A stretch of 64,000 nt of DNA from Desulfuromonas soudanensis (lineage in GTDB: Bacteria > Desulfobacterota > Desulfuromonadia > Desulfuromonadales > WTL), in NCBI RefSeq assembly GCF_001278055.1, contig NZ_CP010802.1, positions 2,023,504 through 2,087,503 of the forward strand, read 5' to 3'. Of this stretch, positions 27,408 through 35,780 are shown piece after piece. How positions within the stretch are numbered: position 1 is the stretch's first letter; every line of letters begins with the position of its first letter. Below the pieces are notes generated by a model. The model saw only the letters and a program-made list of their open reading frames with translations. It did not search any database and had not been told where the DNA came from. The position numbers and the translations under genes are program-made.

Positions 27408-28046
27408 TCACTTTTTTTCAACGGAAAAGGGGAAGGTAAAATCCGCTGCGCCGGAAGAAGGAGTTTCCGGACGATATATCCTTAGCTGAAAACTCCTTTT
27501 CTGGCTGAGATCCACAGGAAAATAAAGAAGGCCAGAAATCCGCCCATGGGGAAGGACAGGGCCGGCGGGAAGGGCCCGGGTGAGGGTTTCTGCGGGATGG
27601 TTTTCCGCATAATAGGGGAGGGAGCTGTTGAAAGTGTTGAAGGCGCTGAATTTTTCGCGATCCTCAAGGTAGTAGAAGCCAACATACGGGTAAGGAATAA
27701 GATATTCCGAGTCCCTGGCGACGGCCGTACCGACTTCGGCAACCGTCATCGGGCGGTATTGGTTCCCCTTGTCGTCGACAAGGACAAACGACGAGAGGGG
27801 AAGGGTGATTTCCCGGCTGCTGCGATTTTCAATGACGAAGTTAAAGGAAGTAATGTTGTCTGCCGTACGATAAGGAGCAACTTCCAGATCCTCCACCCGG
27901 GCGGTAACGGAAATGCCGTCCCGGGTTTCGGTGAGGGAATTGTCCGCTGAATTTATTTTTGCTGTACCGGTAGCCTGGGGAATGATGGCAATGCCGCACC
28001 CGCCCAATACGATGGATGCACAAACAACCGCGAGCAGTTTAACCAT
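27408..28046 (-). CDS. Hypothetical lipoprotein (212 aa)
   Basis: ATG 28046 follows AAGGAGGGATCCA. The signal MVKLLAVVCASIVLGGC has a clear lipobox with Cys at residue 17. The body looks beta-rich, with FNFVIENRSSREITLPLSSFVLVDDKGNQY (a DUF4352-like or transglutaminase-adjacent Ig-like pattern of extracytoplasmic proteins) and a later LPHGRISGLLYFPVD segment. No named family is certain. It lies between a cNMP-binding protein and the phosphate transporter on the same strand, probably in one transcript. Confidence 0.65.
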   Translation of the reverse strand: MVKLLAVVCASIVLGGCGIAIIPQATGTAKINSADNSLTETRDGISVTARVEDLEVAPYRTADNITSFNFVIENRSSREITLPLSSFVLVDDKGNQYRPMTVAEVGTAVARDSEYLIPYPYVGFYYLEDREKFSAFNTFNSSLPYYAENHPAETLTRALPAGPVLPHGRISGLLYFPVDLSQKRSFQLRIYRPETPSSGAADFTFPFSVEKK

Positions 28047-28077
28047 TGGATCCCTCCTTATGCCGGTTGGCAATCAT

Positions 28078-28563
28078 TCAGGTCTTCTTTTCGGAAGCCC
28101 AGAGAATCATCTTGCGGTATTCGTCGCTGTTTTCCCGGATTCTCTGACTGAAGATCCGGATGATGTTACGCATGAGCTTGAGAGCGAGTTTCGGATGGCT
28201 TTCGCAAAGGGCATCGAAATCAGCCTTTTTGATCCCCAGCAACTGGGCATCTTCGGCGACTCGGGCCGTCGCCGAGCGGGGAGCACTATCGAGGACAGCC
28301 ATCTCGCCGAAGACATCTTCCGGTCCGAGGATCACCAGGGTTTTTTCCTCCCCTTCGGCAATCATTTTGGAGATCTGCACCGTCCCCTGCTTGACGAGAA
28401 AAAGAGATTCCCCGGACATGTTCTCCAGAAAGACCGTTGTTCCTTCGGCCATCTTTCTTTCCTTGAAGATGGCCGACAATACGGCAATTTCGCCTGGCTC
28501 CATATCCCGAAACAAGGAAGAGCCGGTCAAGGATTCGAAATTGACCTTGGATGCGTTGGTCAT
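28078..28563 (-). CDS. Cyclic-nucleotide-binding (Crp-like sensor) domain protein without a DNA-binding domain (161 aa)
   Basis: The CNB fold is seen in LFRDMEPGEIAVLSAIFKERKMAEGTTVFLENMSGESLFLVKQGTVQI and the phosphate-binding cassette region FGEMAVLDSAPRSATARV. The usual HTH domain of Crp regulators is missing; the C terminus is one long helix. It overlaps the preceding OmpA-like gene by 4 nt (ATGA). Stand-alone CNB proteins may bind cAMP/cGMP or have lost ligand binding; the PRSATAR segment retains the conserved Arg. The partner is unknown. Confidence 0.82.
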   Translation of the reverse strand: MTNASKVNFESLTGSSLFRDMEPGEIAVLSAIFKERKMAEGTTVFLENMSGESLFLVKQGTVQISKMIAEGEEKTLVILGPEDVFGEMAVLDSAPRSATARVAEDAQLLGIKKADFDALCESHPKLALKLMRNIIRIFSQRIRENSDEYRKMILWASEKKT

Positions 28564-29045
28564 CGGTAGTCCTGGTCCATTTTAAGGGGGAGTGTCTCTG
28601 TTTCCCAGGGGTTTTCGTAGAGAGCGAGCTCAACTCTCCGGAGCTTCTCAACGGGCTGATTTCCCCCGGGAACGTCCCCGGCCCCGAACCCGATGAGGTA
28701 GTAGTCCAATCCCATTTGATAGCGCTCCTGCAGGTAATCGGCTACAGCCTTGGCCCGCATCATGGAAATTTCAACATTGGTTTCCATCTCCCCGTCCGGA
28801 CTGGCAAAACCCTCCAGGCGCACCAGGAATTTGTAAAGATCGACCTGGCGCAATTGCGGAACCAGCTTGTCGATGGCACTCCTGGCGGATTCTTTCAAGG
28901 CTGCGGAGCCGATATCAAAATAAACCACCCCGACAACATCGCGGCTGGCAAGAAAATTCTCTGCCTGGCCCGAAACGGACTCCGCCTGGAGTCCTGAGGC
29001 GGTTGTCAGAGAGAATACCACAAAAAAGATAGCGACAAGCTTCAC
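28560..29045 (-). CDS. OmpA-like C-terminal domain protein, short, exported (161 aa)
   Basis: A signal peptide (MKLVAIFFVVFSLTTASGLQA) is followed by an OmpA/MotB-type domain: VVYFDIGSAALKESARSAIDKLVPQLRQ and later SMMRAKAVADYLQERY. The peptidoglycan motif is altered: GFASPDGEMETNVEIS replaces the usual GHTDSxGxxxxNxxLS, so binding to diaminopimelate may be weakened. It lies 1 nt after the 511-aa OmpA-like gene and overlaps the CNB gene, so the three form one unit. Confidence 0.78.
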   Translation of the reverse strand: MKLVAIFFVVFSLTTASGLQAESVSGQAENFLASRDVVGVVYFDIGSAALKESARSAIDKLVPQLRQVDLYKFLVRLEGFASPDGEMETNVEISMMRAKAVADYLQERYQMGLDYYLIGFGAGDVPGGNQPVEKLRRVELALYENPWETETLPLKMDQDYR

Positions 29046-29046
29046 G

Positions 29047-30477
29047 TTAAGGCTCCTCTTTGGGCAGGAGGATGAGAACTTCTACCCGGCGATTGGCAAT
29101 GCGCCCCTCCGGGGTGGCATTGCTGGACATGGGTTCGCGTTCTCCAAACCCCTTGACAAAAACCCTTGAGGGATCGAATCCGTTGTGAACCACCAGGTAG
29201 GTTCCGAGGGAAATGGCCCGTTTCAGGGAGAGTTTCTCGTTGTAGGATTCGGAGGCGATGCTGTCGGTGTGTCCATCGATCCTGATGACAAACCACTTGT
29301 TTTCGTTGCGCAACTGTTCGGCCACTTCGGAGATGGCCCGTTTCCCCTCTTCGGAAAGACTCCACTGATCGTAGCCGTAGGTCAGCTCGGAAAGACGGAA
29401 TTTGCGGTAAACAACGGTACGGATCGGTTCCTCTGCGGTTCCCGGCCCGGGGCCGGCGATCGCGGCAGGTTGATGCAAATCGTTGTCAGGAATGACGAGT
29501 CTTTCCTCCGGTGTGAGGATCACCTCGGCAACCGGGAGATCGACGGGAACCTCAAGTTTGCTCATGGATACCGGGATCAAGGGCGATTGCTTGGCGATGA
29601 GGGGTGTCAGGGTTTTCACCTTGACCACCCTGACCGGTTCCTTGGCTTCATCTTCGGCAGCCAAGTCGACGGCCTCGACAATTTTCGGAATCGGTTTCTG
29701 ATAGGTACCGATTCCCTGACAGGTCGAAAAACCGACCAGGACACGCCAGTCGGGACTGCCGTCGCTGAACCCCATCCCACCACCGACATTGAGGGTCAGG
29801 TGGGGGGAAATAAAATACTGCAATCCGGCGAGAGCCTCCCGGGCGTCAGGGGCGCCCTTGACTTTTTCTGTCAGCGCTTCCCCTTCAATGACCAATCTGA
29901 GGCGCGCTGTGGGTGAAAACTCTATCCCCCCTCCGAAAACATACTGGTCTTCAAACTGGGTCAGACTCGCGGAAGGCTGCTCATTGAACACAGCACCGCC
30001 GTTCAGGTGAATGCCGAATCGCCCTGGCTTGAGGCTGGCGATCAGTCGGGTCGAAAGGCTGTTGAGCCCGTCGGCGGAAGGATCGTCGGATACGATTTTG
30101 CGGGCCTGCCCGTCAATGGCGAGCTTGAAGGGGGCAGAACGTCTGCCAATAAGGCGCAATTTCATGCCGATATTGGCAAAACCGCGGTTGCCCTGATCCT
30201 CATCGCCGTTAAAAAGAAGGTTTGGATAGGAACCGTAAGCCTCAAGAAAACTGCCGAGGCCAAGGGTCAATGATACAGGGAGGGTCGTACTGTCGCCCGA
30301 ATCGACTGCGGCATGATCCGTCCATATTCCAAGACAAATATTTCCGGCATTGAGCGTTTCGGCTGTTGGCTGGGTGAAGAGGCCGGTGTCGCCATAGGGA
30401 GTGGGAACGGCGGAAACACCACCGGCGCAGGTCAGGACAAGCCCCCAGGCCAAAATGAATGACAGACTCTGTTTCAT
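29047..30477 (-). CDS. Outer-membrane OmpA family protein with beta-barrel-like N-terminal domain (476 aa)
   Basis: ATG 30477 follows GGCAGGAAGGACGTTC. A signal peptide ending VSA is followed by PTPYGDTGLFTQPTAETLNAG and alternating amphipathic strands up to SDWRVLVGFSTCQGIGTYQKPIP, then a short linker and a complete OmpA domain with GHTDSIASESYNEKLS. The first half is probably a membrane barrel, the second binds peptidoglycan. It is a close paralogue of the 729-aa gene at 37259 but has a short linker. It starts the unit OmpA-OmpA-CNB. Confidence 0.82.
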   Translation of the reverse strand: MKQSLSFILAWGLVLTCAGGVSAVPTPYGDTGLFTQPTAETLNAGNICLGIWTDHAAVDSGDSTTLPVSLTLGLGSFLEAYGSYPNLLFNGDEDQGNRGFANIGMKLRLIGRRSAPFKLAIDGQARKIVSDDPSADGLNSLSTRLIASLKPGRFGIHLNGGAVFNEQPSASLTQFEDQYVFGGGIEFSPTARLRLVIEGEALTEKVKGAPDAREALAGLQYFISPHLTLNVGGGMGFSDGSPDWRVLVGFSTCQGIGTYQKPIPKIVEAVDLAAEDEAKEPVRVVKVKTLTPLIAKQSPLIPVSMSKLEVPVDLPVAEVILTPEERLVIPDNDLHQPAAIAGPGPGTAEEPIRTVVYRKFRLSELTYGYDQWSLSEEGKRAISEVAEQLRNENKWFVIRIDGHTDSIASESYNEKLSLKRAISLGTYLVVHNGFDPSRVFVKGFGEREPMSSNATPEGRIANRRVEVLILLPKEEP

Positions 30478-30482
30478 GAACG

Positions 30483-30523
30483 TCCTTCCTGCCGGTAGGG
30501 AAGATATTTTCCCGGCGTGGCAG
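30483..30523 (-). promoter_or_regulatory. 5'UTR hairpin next to the ribosome site of the OmpA-like gene
   Basis: On the - strand CTGCC...GGCAG (30519-30523/30489-30493) encloses GGGAA/TTCCC (30509-30513/30498-30502). The base of the stem abuts the GGAAGGA ribosome site. It could control translation; it does not match the c-di-GMP-I riboswitch. Confidence 0.4.
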
Positions 30524-30859
30524 TAAAAGCGGAAATCGACCGATTTGGTGGGACTATTAGCATCTAAGACATGGAAAATCAACGAACTTGTTCAATCAGC
30601 GAGGGGGTATTGATCCCGGCTGAACAAAAAGAACCGAACCAACTCTGTTATTTGACTGCCTGGGCAGCGTCCATTGGAGAAGATTCGGGGAAAATCCGGG
30701 CAGGATATCGGGGCGCAGCTCTGTTATGCGGGGCGACAGGTGCGACTCCGAGCCTTTTCTTCCTATTGCAATCAATTAACGTGCCAAATTAGCGAGAGAG
30801 GGCTGGCGAGTGAAGCTCGGAAGGATCGAGATTTCGGAAGGGGGCAATAAGCACAAGGA
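30524..30859. other. Intergenic gap, nothing recognised
   Basis: No credible gene, tRNA or known riboswitch pattern. An open frame at 30571-30792 on the + strand lacks a ribosome site and protein-like composition. Confidence 0.5.
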
Positions 30860-30894
30860 CCACCTTCGGTTCGTCAAATAAAACCGAAAGGTGG
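30860..30894 (-). terminator. Hairpin downstream of ihfB
   Basis: CCACCTTCGGTT (30860-30871) pairs with AACCGAAAGGTGG (30882-30894) with one bulged base. It has only a weak T-rich tail on the - strand, so it may be a terminator or mRNA 3' stabiliser. Confidence 0.5.
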
Positions 30895-30927
30895 GGATGG
30901 CCAAGGGAAGGTAGGGAAAATACGAAA

Positions 30928-31209
30928 TTAATTTTTCGCGTCGACCCGCTCGCGCAACTCCTTGCCGACTTTGAAAAAGGGGAGTTTTTTCGGATTGACC
31001 TGAATGACTTCCCCGGTTTTCGGATTGCGGCCCATATAGGCCTTGTAATCTTTGACGACAAAACTGCCAAATCCACGAATTTCGATGCGCCCGCCCCGGA
31101 TCAGTTCACTGCTCAGGGAATCGAAGATAATATTGACGATTTCCTCGGATTTTTTGAATGTCAGGTTCTTTTCGTTGGCCAGGGCCTCTACTAGTTCCGA
31201 TTTGTTCAT
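30928..31209 (-). CDS. ihfB: Integration host factor beta subunit (HU/IHF family)
   Basis: The 93-aa protein has MNKSELVEALANEKNLTFKKSEEIV, the beta-arm sequence RIEIRGFGSFVVKDYKAYMGRNPKTGE and PFFKVGKELRERV, closer to IHF-beta than to HU (GRIEIRGFGSF, GKELRERV). It bends DNA by intercalating the arm prolines; the NPKTG tip with its proline is intact. GGAGGACAC precedes ATG 31209. It is a single gene with its own promoter. Confidence 0.92.
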   Translation of the reverse strand: MNKSELVEALANEKNLTFKKSEEIVNIIFDSLSSELIRGGRIEIRGFGSFVVKDYKAYMGRNPKTGEVIQVNPKKLPFFKVGKELRERVDAKN

Positions 31210-31312
31210 GTGTCCTCCAGGGAAGTTTCAACTCGCTCGAAATCTCCGGACTTCGCCAGGCATCCGACAACGGGGCCGCAAAGTGTGCCATTAACGACTC
31301 GGCACTAGGACT

Positions 31313-31340
31313 AATATACTTGGGGTGAGCGAGGTGTCAA
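31313..31340 (-). promoter_or_regulatory. Promoter of ihfB
   Basis: On the - strand TTGACA (31335-31340) and TATATT (31313-31318), spacer 16 nt. Confidence 0.8.
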
Positions 31341-31375
31341 TAGAGGGGCAATGAGTTTTCGGCTACTTACGAAAG

Positions 31376-32635
31376 TTAGGCAATTCGGTGGCGGTCGAGG
31401 AGTCGGGACCCTTCCTCCTTGAGAATTGCATCGAGGGTGGGGTCGGCGAGGGTTTTTGTCAACAGAGAAAGCCCTTCCTTCTTCCAACCCTTGGCCAGAT
31501 AAGCCTGGGCAATGCGTAGCGCCCACCGAGGGTTTCCAGGTTCCTGGCGAAGAGCCCCCTTGAAGGACTCCAGGGCCTTGTCGATGTTCATCCCATGACG
31601 CAGGGAGAACTCCGCCAGGTGGACATTGATCCCCGAACACCCTCCGGCGGGGAGCGTCTCCAGAAGCGCTTCGACCTCGGCAATACGCCCTTTCTTCTCC
31701 AGAAGAGAAGCAACGGCGAGAATCGTATCCCCTTCGCAGCCATGGTTCACACTGCTCAAGCCGTGCTGCAATGCCGCCTCAAGGTCGCCGCGCCGGGCGC
31801 AGACAATCATCATTCGACCATGGCTAAAACCCGGTGCGATTCCCCCTTCGAGCATGGCGGCAAGTATTTTCTCAGCCTCCAGATCCTGCTCTCCGGCCAG
31901 AAGAACCCCGACAAGTGCCTCCCTGGCCAGGGTCAACTCGGGATTAAGTTCGATACTCCGTTTCAGATCCTCACAGGCCTCTTCGCCCCTGCCAAGTCTG
32001 CCGAGAAGGGAACCCCGTTCAAAATAAAAGAGATCGTCCCTGGCCCCTGCGGGTACGAGTTCGAAAAACTCCAGGGCCCTGTCATCCTCCCCTTCATGGG
32101 CCGCCAGGAAGGCGTCAAGAAACGACCCGGAGAGCCTTTGGTATCGCGCCGCCAGTTCCGGAGGGTATCCGCAGAGAACCAGATCAAGGCGGACGGAGGC
32201 ATCGCTGACGAGACCGGCCCTCTCCGAAGGAGTAGGTGCACAGTCCGTCGAAGAACATCCTGAGGTGCAGGGATGCGCCGGTACAGCCTGGGGGAGGTCG
32301 GAGGCCGTTGGGTCCATTTGCAGGGCCGCTTGGCGGATTCGCAAGACGAGGTCGGCGCTGCGGGCCTGACTGCTCGCCAGGGCAAAATGCTCGGCGGCGC
32401 GTTCGCCGTCGCCAGCCCTCAGGCAGGCCTCTCCCTCCGACAGATTGACGGCTGCCAGTTCGTCACCGGCCTGGGTCAGCAGGAGTTCGAGTTCGGCAAG
32501 TTCTGATTCGCCGAAACCGGCACGGTCCAGGGAGTGGCCGATAGCCAGGGCATCGGCCAGGCGCCGCTGATCCAGAGCTCGACGAAGGGTGGACAGGGGT
32601 TCGGTTTTTCCGAAGATTCGACTTAAAAAACTCAT
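31376..32635 (-). CDS. TPR-repeat protein (419 aa)
   Basis: A soluble helical protein with several tetratricopeptide-like units: ERAAEHFALASSQARSADL, EEACEDLKRSIELNPELTLAREALV, and KALESFKGALRQEPGNPRWALRIAQAYLAKGWKKEGLSLL. A Cys-rich insert (HPCTSGCSSTDC) at ~120-131 is unusual and may bind a metal. TPRs mediate protein contacts; the partner is not evident. ATG 32635 begins MSFLSRIFGKTEPL. It sits 10 nt after the XRE-cupin gene, so the two may be co-transcribed. Confidence 0.75.
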   Translation of the reverse strand: MSFLSRIFGKTEPLSTLRRALDQRRLADALAIGHSLDRAGFGESELAELELLLTQAGDELAAVNLSEGEACLRAGDGERAAEHFALASSQARSADLVLRIRQAALQMDPTASDLPQAVPAHPCTSGCSSTDCAPTPSERAGLVSDASVRLDLVLCGYPPELAARYQRLSGSFLDAFLAAHEGEDDRALEFFELVPAGARDDLFYFERGSLLGRLGRGEEACEDLKRSIELNPELTLAREALVGVLLAGEQDLEAEKILAAMLEGGIAPGFSHGRMMIVCARRGDLEAALQHGLSSVNHGCEGDTILAVASLLEKKGRIAEVEALLETLPAGGCSGINVHLAEFSLRHGMNIDKALESFKGALRQEPGNPRWALRIAQAYLAKGWKKEGLSLLTKTLADPTLDAILKEEGSRLLDRHRIA

Positions 32636-32645
32636 GGCTTTGATC

Positions 32646-33212
32646 TCAAATTATCGTGAAGGGAGAGAGGGTCCAGATGACCTTGGCATTCCCGTCGCCC
32701 GTGTTGTCCCAGCGATGGGGAAGATGCGACTTGAAGGAAAGGCTGTCGCCGTTATTGAGGATGTGAACCTCGCCGGCAATTTCCACCCGGATTTGACCTT
32801 CCAGAACGTAGATCAACTCGTCCCCCGGATGATACATGTTTTGTTCACCGCTAGTTCCCCCCTTTTGCACAGTGCAGAAAAAAGAGGTGAACTGAGGATC
32901 CCGCAATCCCGAAGTGAAGGACTCCGTCCGCATGTTGCGGTCATCGTCGTATACGGTTTTGTCGCGATGCCCAGGGGAGGAAAAGACCACTTCGTGGGTG
33001 GTACTGACTTCCTCGATGAAATAATTGATGCTCTTGCCGAAAACGCCGGCAAGTTTCATGAGAATTTCCACGGACGGTATGGTCAGTCCCCGTTCGATGC
33101 GGGAGATCATATTGGATGAGACATGGGATTTCTCGGCCAGCGCCTGAATGGTCATGTCCGTCTTGAGGCGAATGCTTTTGAGCTTTTTCCCCACGATCTT
33201 TTTTATCTTCAT
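32646..33212 (-). CDS. XRE-family regulator with cupin sensor domain (copy A)
   Basis: The N-terminal helix-turn-helix (KLKSIRLKTDMTIQALAEKSHVSSNMISRIERGLTIPSVEILMKLA) is followed by a cupin domain (MYHPGDELIYVLEGQIRVEIAGEVHILNNGDSLSFKSHLPHRWDN) with the usual metal-ligand region G-D-x6-H. ATG 33212 was chosen over a TTG 3 nt upstream; GGAGAG precedes it. Cupin-XRE repressors often sense small metabolites. It lies 34 nt downstream of a close paralogue. Confidence 0.86.
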   Translation of the reverse strand: MKIKKIVGKKLKSIRLKTDMTIQALAEKSHVSSNMISRIERGLTIPSVEILMKLAGVFGKSINYFIEEVSTTHEVVFSSPGHRDKTVYDDDRNMRTESFTSGLRDPQFTSFFCTVQKGGTSGEQNMYHPGDELIYVLEGQIRVEIAGEVHILNNGDSLSFKSHLPHRWDNTGDGNAKVIWTLSPFTII

Positions 33213-33246
33213 CAAAAACTCTCCGGATAGAAGCAGCCGTCCTGGA

Positions 33247-33813
33247 TTATTGGGCTAAATCGGGGGCCGGGGAAACAACCCACATAACCGTCGTCTGTCC
33301 ATGGGCCAGGTTCTTCCAACTGTGTTTCAGCGAGGCCTTGAAGGTCAGGGAGTCCCCTTCTTCAAGGAGATACCCTTCGCCCTCGATGACAAACTCCATT
33401 CGCCCCTTGAGGATCAATGCGAACTCCTCTCCGGTATGAACCATCCCCCCCTCCCCGCTGTCGCATCCCTCTTCCAGTGTGTCATAAAAGACGGCAAAAC
33501 TGGGATCGCGGATCCCCTGGGTCAGGCTGGTGATCTGATGCTTGTCCTCAAAAAAGAAGATCGGTTCCCCCATCCCCTTGCGGGTGTGGATGACCGTTGT
33601 CCCCTTCTCCGCCTCCTCGACAAAGTAATTGATGCTCATGCCGAAAGCATCCGCCAGTTTCATGAGAATTTCGACGGACGGAATGGTCAATCCCCGTTCG
33701 ATGCGGGAGATCATGTTTGAGGAAACCCTTGATCTTTCGGAAAGTTCCTGAATGGTCATATCGTTTTTAAGACGGGTGGCCTTGAGCTTTTTGCCGATCA
33801 GTTTCTTAACCAT
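33247..33813 (-). CDS. XRE-family regulator with cupin sensor domain (copy B)
   Basis: A 188-aa paralogue of the previous gene: the HTH is nearly identical (TIQELSERSRVSSNMISRIERGLTIPSVEILMKLADAFG), while the cupin half has diverged (HTGEEFALILKGRMEFVIEGEGYLLEEGDSLTFKASLKHSWKN). A shared HTH with different sensors suggests that both proteins bind the same or similar operators but respond to different ligands. Its promoter faces away from bioB across a common 200-nt region. Confidence 0.86.
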   Translation of the reverse strand: MVKKLIGKKLKATRLKNDMTIQELSERSRVSSNMISRIERGLTIPSVEILMKLADAFGMSINYFVEEAEKGTTVIHTRKGMGEPIFFFEDKHQITSLTQGIRDPSFAVFYDTLEEGCDSGEGGMVHTGEEFALILKGRMEFVIEGEGYLLEEGDSLTFKASLKHSWKNLAHGQTTVMWVVSPAPDLAQ

Positions 33814-33855
33814 CAGTTACCTGCCTTTTTGCTATTTTTGCTAAAATGAGATGCT

Positions 33856-33884
33856 GTTCTATCATTGCCGGGGAGACCTGTCAA
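33856..33884 (-). promoter_or_regulatory. Promoter of the tandem XRE-cupin genes
   Basis: On the - strand TTGACA (33879-33884) and TAGAAC (33856-33861), spacer 17 nt. The -35 is embedded in AGGTTGACAGG, similar to a BirA half-site. Confidence 0.55.
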
Positions 33885-33927
33885 CCTAATATGAGAATTT
33901 CCGACCCCAAATGGTAATTCATGAGAG

Positions 33928-33972
33928 GGCCGAGTTGTCAACCTGTTATTCAAGGAGGTTGACAACTCGGCC
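33928..33972. promoter_or_regulatory. BirA-like biotin operator (perfect 17-bp inverted repeat)
   Basis: Arms 33928-33944 and 33956-33972 are perfectly complementary with an 11-nt spacer. Within them TTGTCAACC...GGTTGACAA matches the known BirA box TTGTAAACC-N14/15-GGTTTACAA apart from the central pair, with a 13-nt gap between the 9-mers. The right arm contains the -35 of the bioB promoter, so binding would block transcription. Confidence 0.85.
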
Positions 33973-33986
33973 GTTATCCCTATAAT
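33959..33986 (+). promoter_or_regulatory. Consensus promoter of the bio operon
   Basis: TTGACA 33959-33964 and TATAAT 33981-33986, spacer 16 nt, both perfect hexamers. The start of transcription near 33993 fixes the bioB start at 34022. Confidence 0.9.
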
Positions 33987-34021
33987 CGGTGAGCGAATCT
34001 TCAACTTTTTCGGAGCAGATC

Positions 34022-35008
34022 ATGAATAAACTGGCAACAAATCTGGCCGACCGGGTTCTCGGAGGGGAAACGCCGACCCCGGAGGAGGCCCTGGCCATCC
34101 TGCAGGCGCGGGGTTCCGACCTCACCCTCTTTCTGGCCGGGGCCCATCGGATCCGCGAAAACTTCTTTGGCAGCAGGATTGAACTCTGCTCCATCATCAG
34201 CGCCAAATCGGGGCGCTGTGCCGAAAACTGCGCCTTTTGCGCCCAGTCTTCCCATCACCAGACCGCCGCTCCGGTTTATCCCCTGAAGTCGAGAAAGGAG
34301 ATGCTCGAGGGCGCCCGACGGGCGGAGATCGAGGGGTCCCATTGCTACGGCATTGTCACCAGCGGGACCCGGATCTCCAGCAACGAGGAGATGGCGACCA
34401 TTCTGGAGGCGATTGCCGAGATCAGGGCCACCACGAGCATCGAACCGTCGGCTTCCCTGGGGATCCTCGACGAACCGACCGCCCGGGCCCTGGCCGGCGC
34501 CGGTTGCGCGACCTATCACCACAACCTGGAGACGGCACGCTCGTTTTTCCCGAACATATGCAACACCCACGACTACGAAGACGATGTCCGAACGGTCCGG
34601 CTTGCCAGGAAGGCCGGGATGAAGGTCTGCTGCGGCGGGATCTTCGGTCTCGGCGAATCGCTGGAGCAACGGGTGGAATTGGCCCTTACCGTTCGCGATC
34701 TCGATGTCGACTCGGTCCCTTTGAATTTTCTCAATCCCGTCGCCGGCACCCCCCTGCAGGACATGAACGACCTTGCTCCTCTCGATTGTCTTCGCATCAT
34801 CGCCCTCTTCCGCTACCTCCTCCCGGAAAAGCGGATCAGCGTCTGCGGCGGCCGAGAGAAGAACCTGCGCGATTTCCAGTCATGGATCTTCATGGCCGGA
34901 GCCAGCGGCACCATGATCGGCAACTATTTGACCACCACCGGTCGCGATCGCCAGGCAGACCTGCAGATGTTCAGCGACGGGGAGGTTGTCATCGATGCCT
35001 GCTGCTGA
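34022..35008 (+). CDS. bioB: Biotin synthase
   Basis: The 328-aa radical SAM enzyme has the CX3CX2C motif CAENCAFC (Cys66, 70, 73) and the second-cluster cysteines and Arg region typical of BioB. It inserts sulfur into dethiobiotin. ATG 34022 has GGAGCAGATC before it; an earlier GTG at 33989 would precede the transcription start. bioD overlaps its end by 14 nt. Confidence 0.96.
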   Translation: MNKLATNLADRVLGGETPTPEEALAILQARGSDLTLFLAGAHRIRENFFGSRIELCSIISAKSGRCAENCAFCAQSSHHQTAAPVYPLKSRKEMLEGARRAEIEGSHCYGIVTSGTRISSNEEMATILEAIAEIRATTSIEPSASLGILDEPTARALAGAGCATYHHNLETARSFFPNICNTHDYEDDVRTVRLARKAGMKVCCGGIFGLGESLEQRVELALTVRDLDVDSVPLNFLNPVAGTPLQDMNDLAPLDCLRIIALFRYLLPEKRISVCGGREKNLRDFQSWIFMAGASGTMIGNYLTTTGRDRQADLQMFSDGEVVIDACC

Positions 35009-35741
35009 GCCGAAACATCCCCGGGGCGTCTTTGTCACCGGAACAGACACGGGGGTCGGCAAAACCCAGGTGTCGGCAGCCCTGAGCCGCTACCTCCAGG
35101 GACGGGGAGTCGATGTCGGGGTCATGAAACCGGTGGAAAGCGGAGTCGCAGACCCCGGGGAACTCGGCGAAGATGCCCGGCTGCTGCAGTGGGCCGCCCG
35201 AAGTGATGATCCCCGGGACCTCATCTCTCCCTATCGATTGCGGCAACCGCTGGCACCGTCCCTGGCCGCCCGCAACGAAAAGGTCCACATCGATTTCGCC
35301 CATCTGAAGCAGACCGCGGCACTCCTTTCCGACAAGCACGATTTCCTGATTATCGAAGGCGCCGGCGGATTGATGACCCCGTTAAGCGGAGGGCTTCTGG
35401 TCGCCGACCTGGCCAGAGACCTCGGATTCCCCCTGCTGGTGATCAGTCGACCGGGCCTCGGAACCATCAATCACACACTTCTGACCATTTTTGCCGCCCG
35501 CGCCATGGAAATTCCCCTGGCGGGATTTATCATCAACGGCATGCCGCAAACACCCGGCGAGGCCGAAGCGGCGGCCCCCCACACCCTGGCCTCCCTCGCT
35601 TCGGCGGACCTGCTGGGGGTCCTGGGGCATATTCCCGGAGATGACCATGCCCGGGTTGAGGCGCTTGCCACAGAGATCGGCGCCCTCCCCACCCTCCCCT
35701 GGCTGCTGATGAACCTCGGGCTCGGCGAGCTGCTGGCCTGA
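34995..35741 (+). CDS. bioD: Dethiobiotin synthetase
   Basis: The 248-aa P-loop protein has GVFVTGTDTGVGKTQVSAALSRYLQ, the MKPVESG motif and EGAGGLMTPLSG. It closes the ureido ring from diaminopelargonate with CO2 and ATP. ATG 34995, preceded by GGGGAGG, lies inside the end of bioB (14 nt overlap), so the two are translationally coupled. bioA follows after 39 nt. Confidence 0.95.
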   Translation: MPAAEPKHPRGVFVTGTDTGVGKTQVSAALSRYLQGRGVDVGVMKPVESGVADPGELGEDARLLQWAARSDDPRDLISPYRLRQPLAPSLAARNEKVHIDFAHLKQTAALLSDKHDFLIIEGAGGLMTPLSGGLLVADLARDLGFPLLVISRPGLGTINHTLLTIFAARAMEIPLAGFIINGMPQTPGEAEAAAPHTLASLASADLLGVLGHIPGDDHARVEALATEIGALPTLPWLLMNLGLGELLA

Positions 35742-35780
35742 CATTTCATTCCATACCAAAAAAACAGCGGATCGCTCACC

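Noticed and set aside
30483-30523. c-di-GMP-I (GEMM) riboswitch upstream of the OmpA-like gene
   Set aside because: Only a hairpin is present; the conserved GEMM loop and receptor sequences are not seen.
33989-34021. Upstream GTG start for bioB
   Set aside because: It lies at or before the predicted transcription start (-10 ends at 33986) and lacks a ribosome site.
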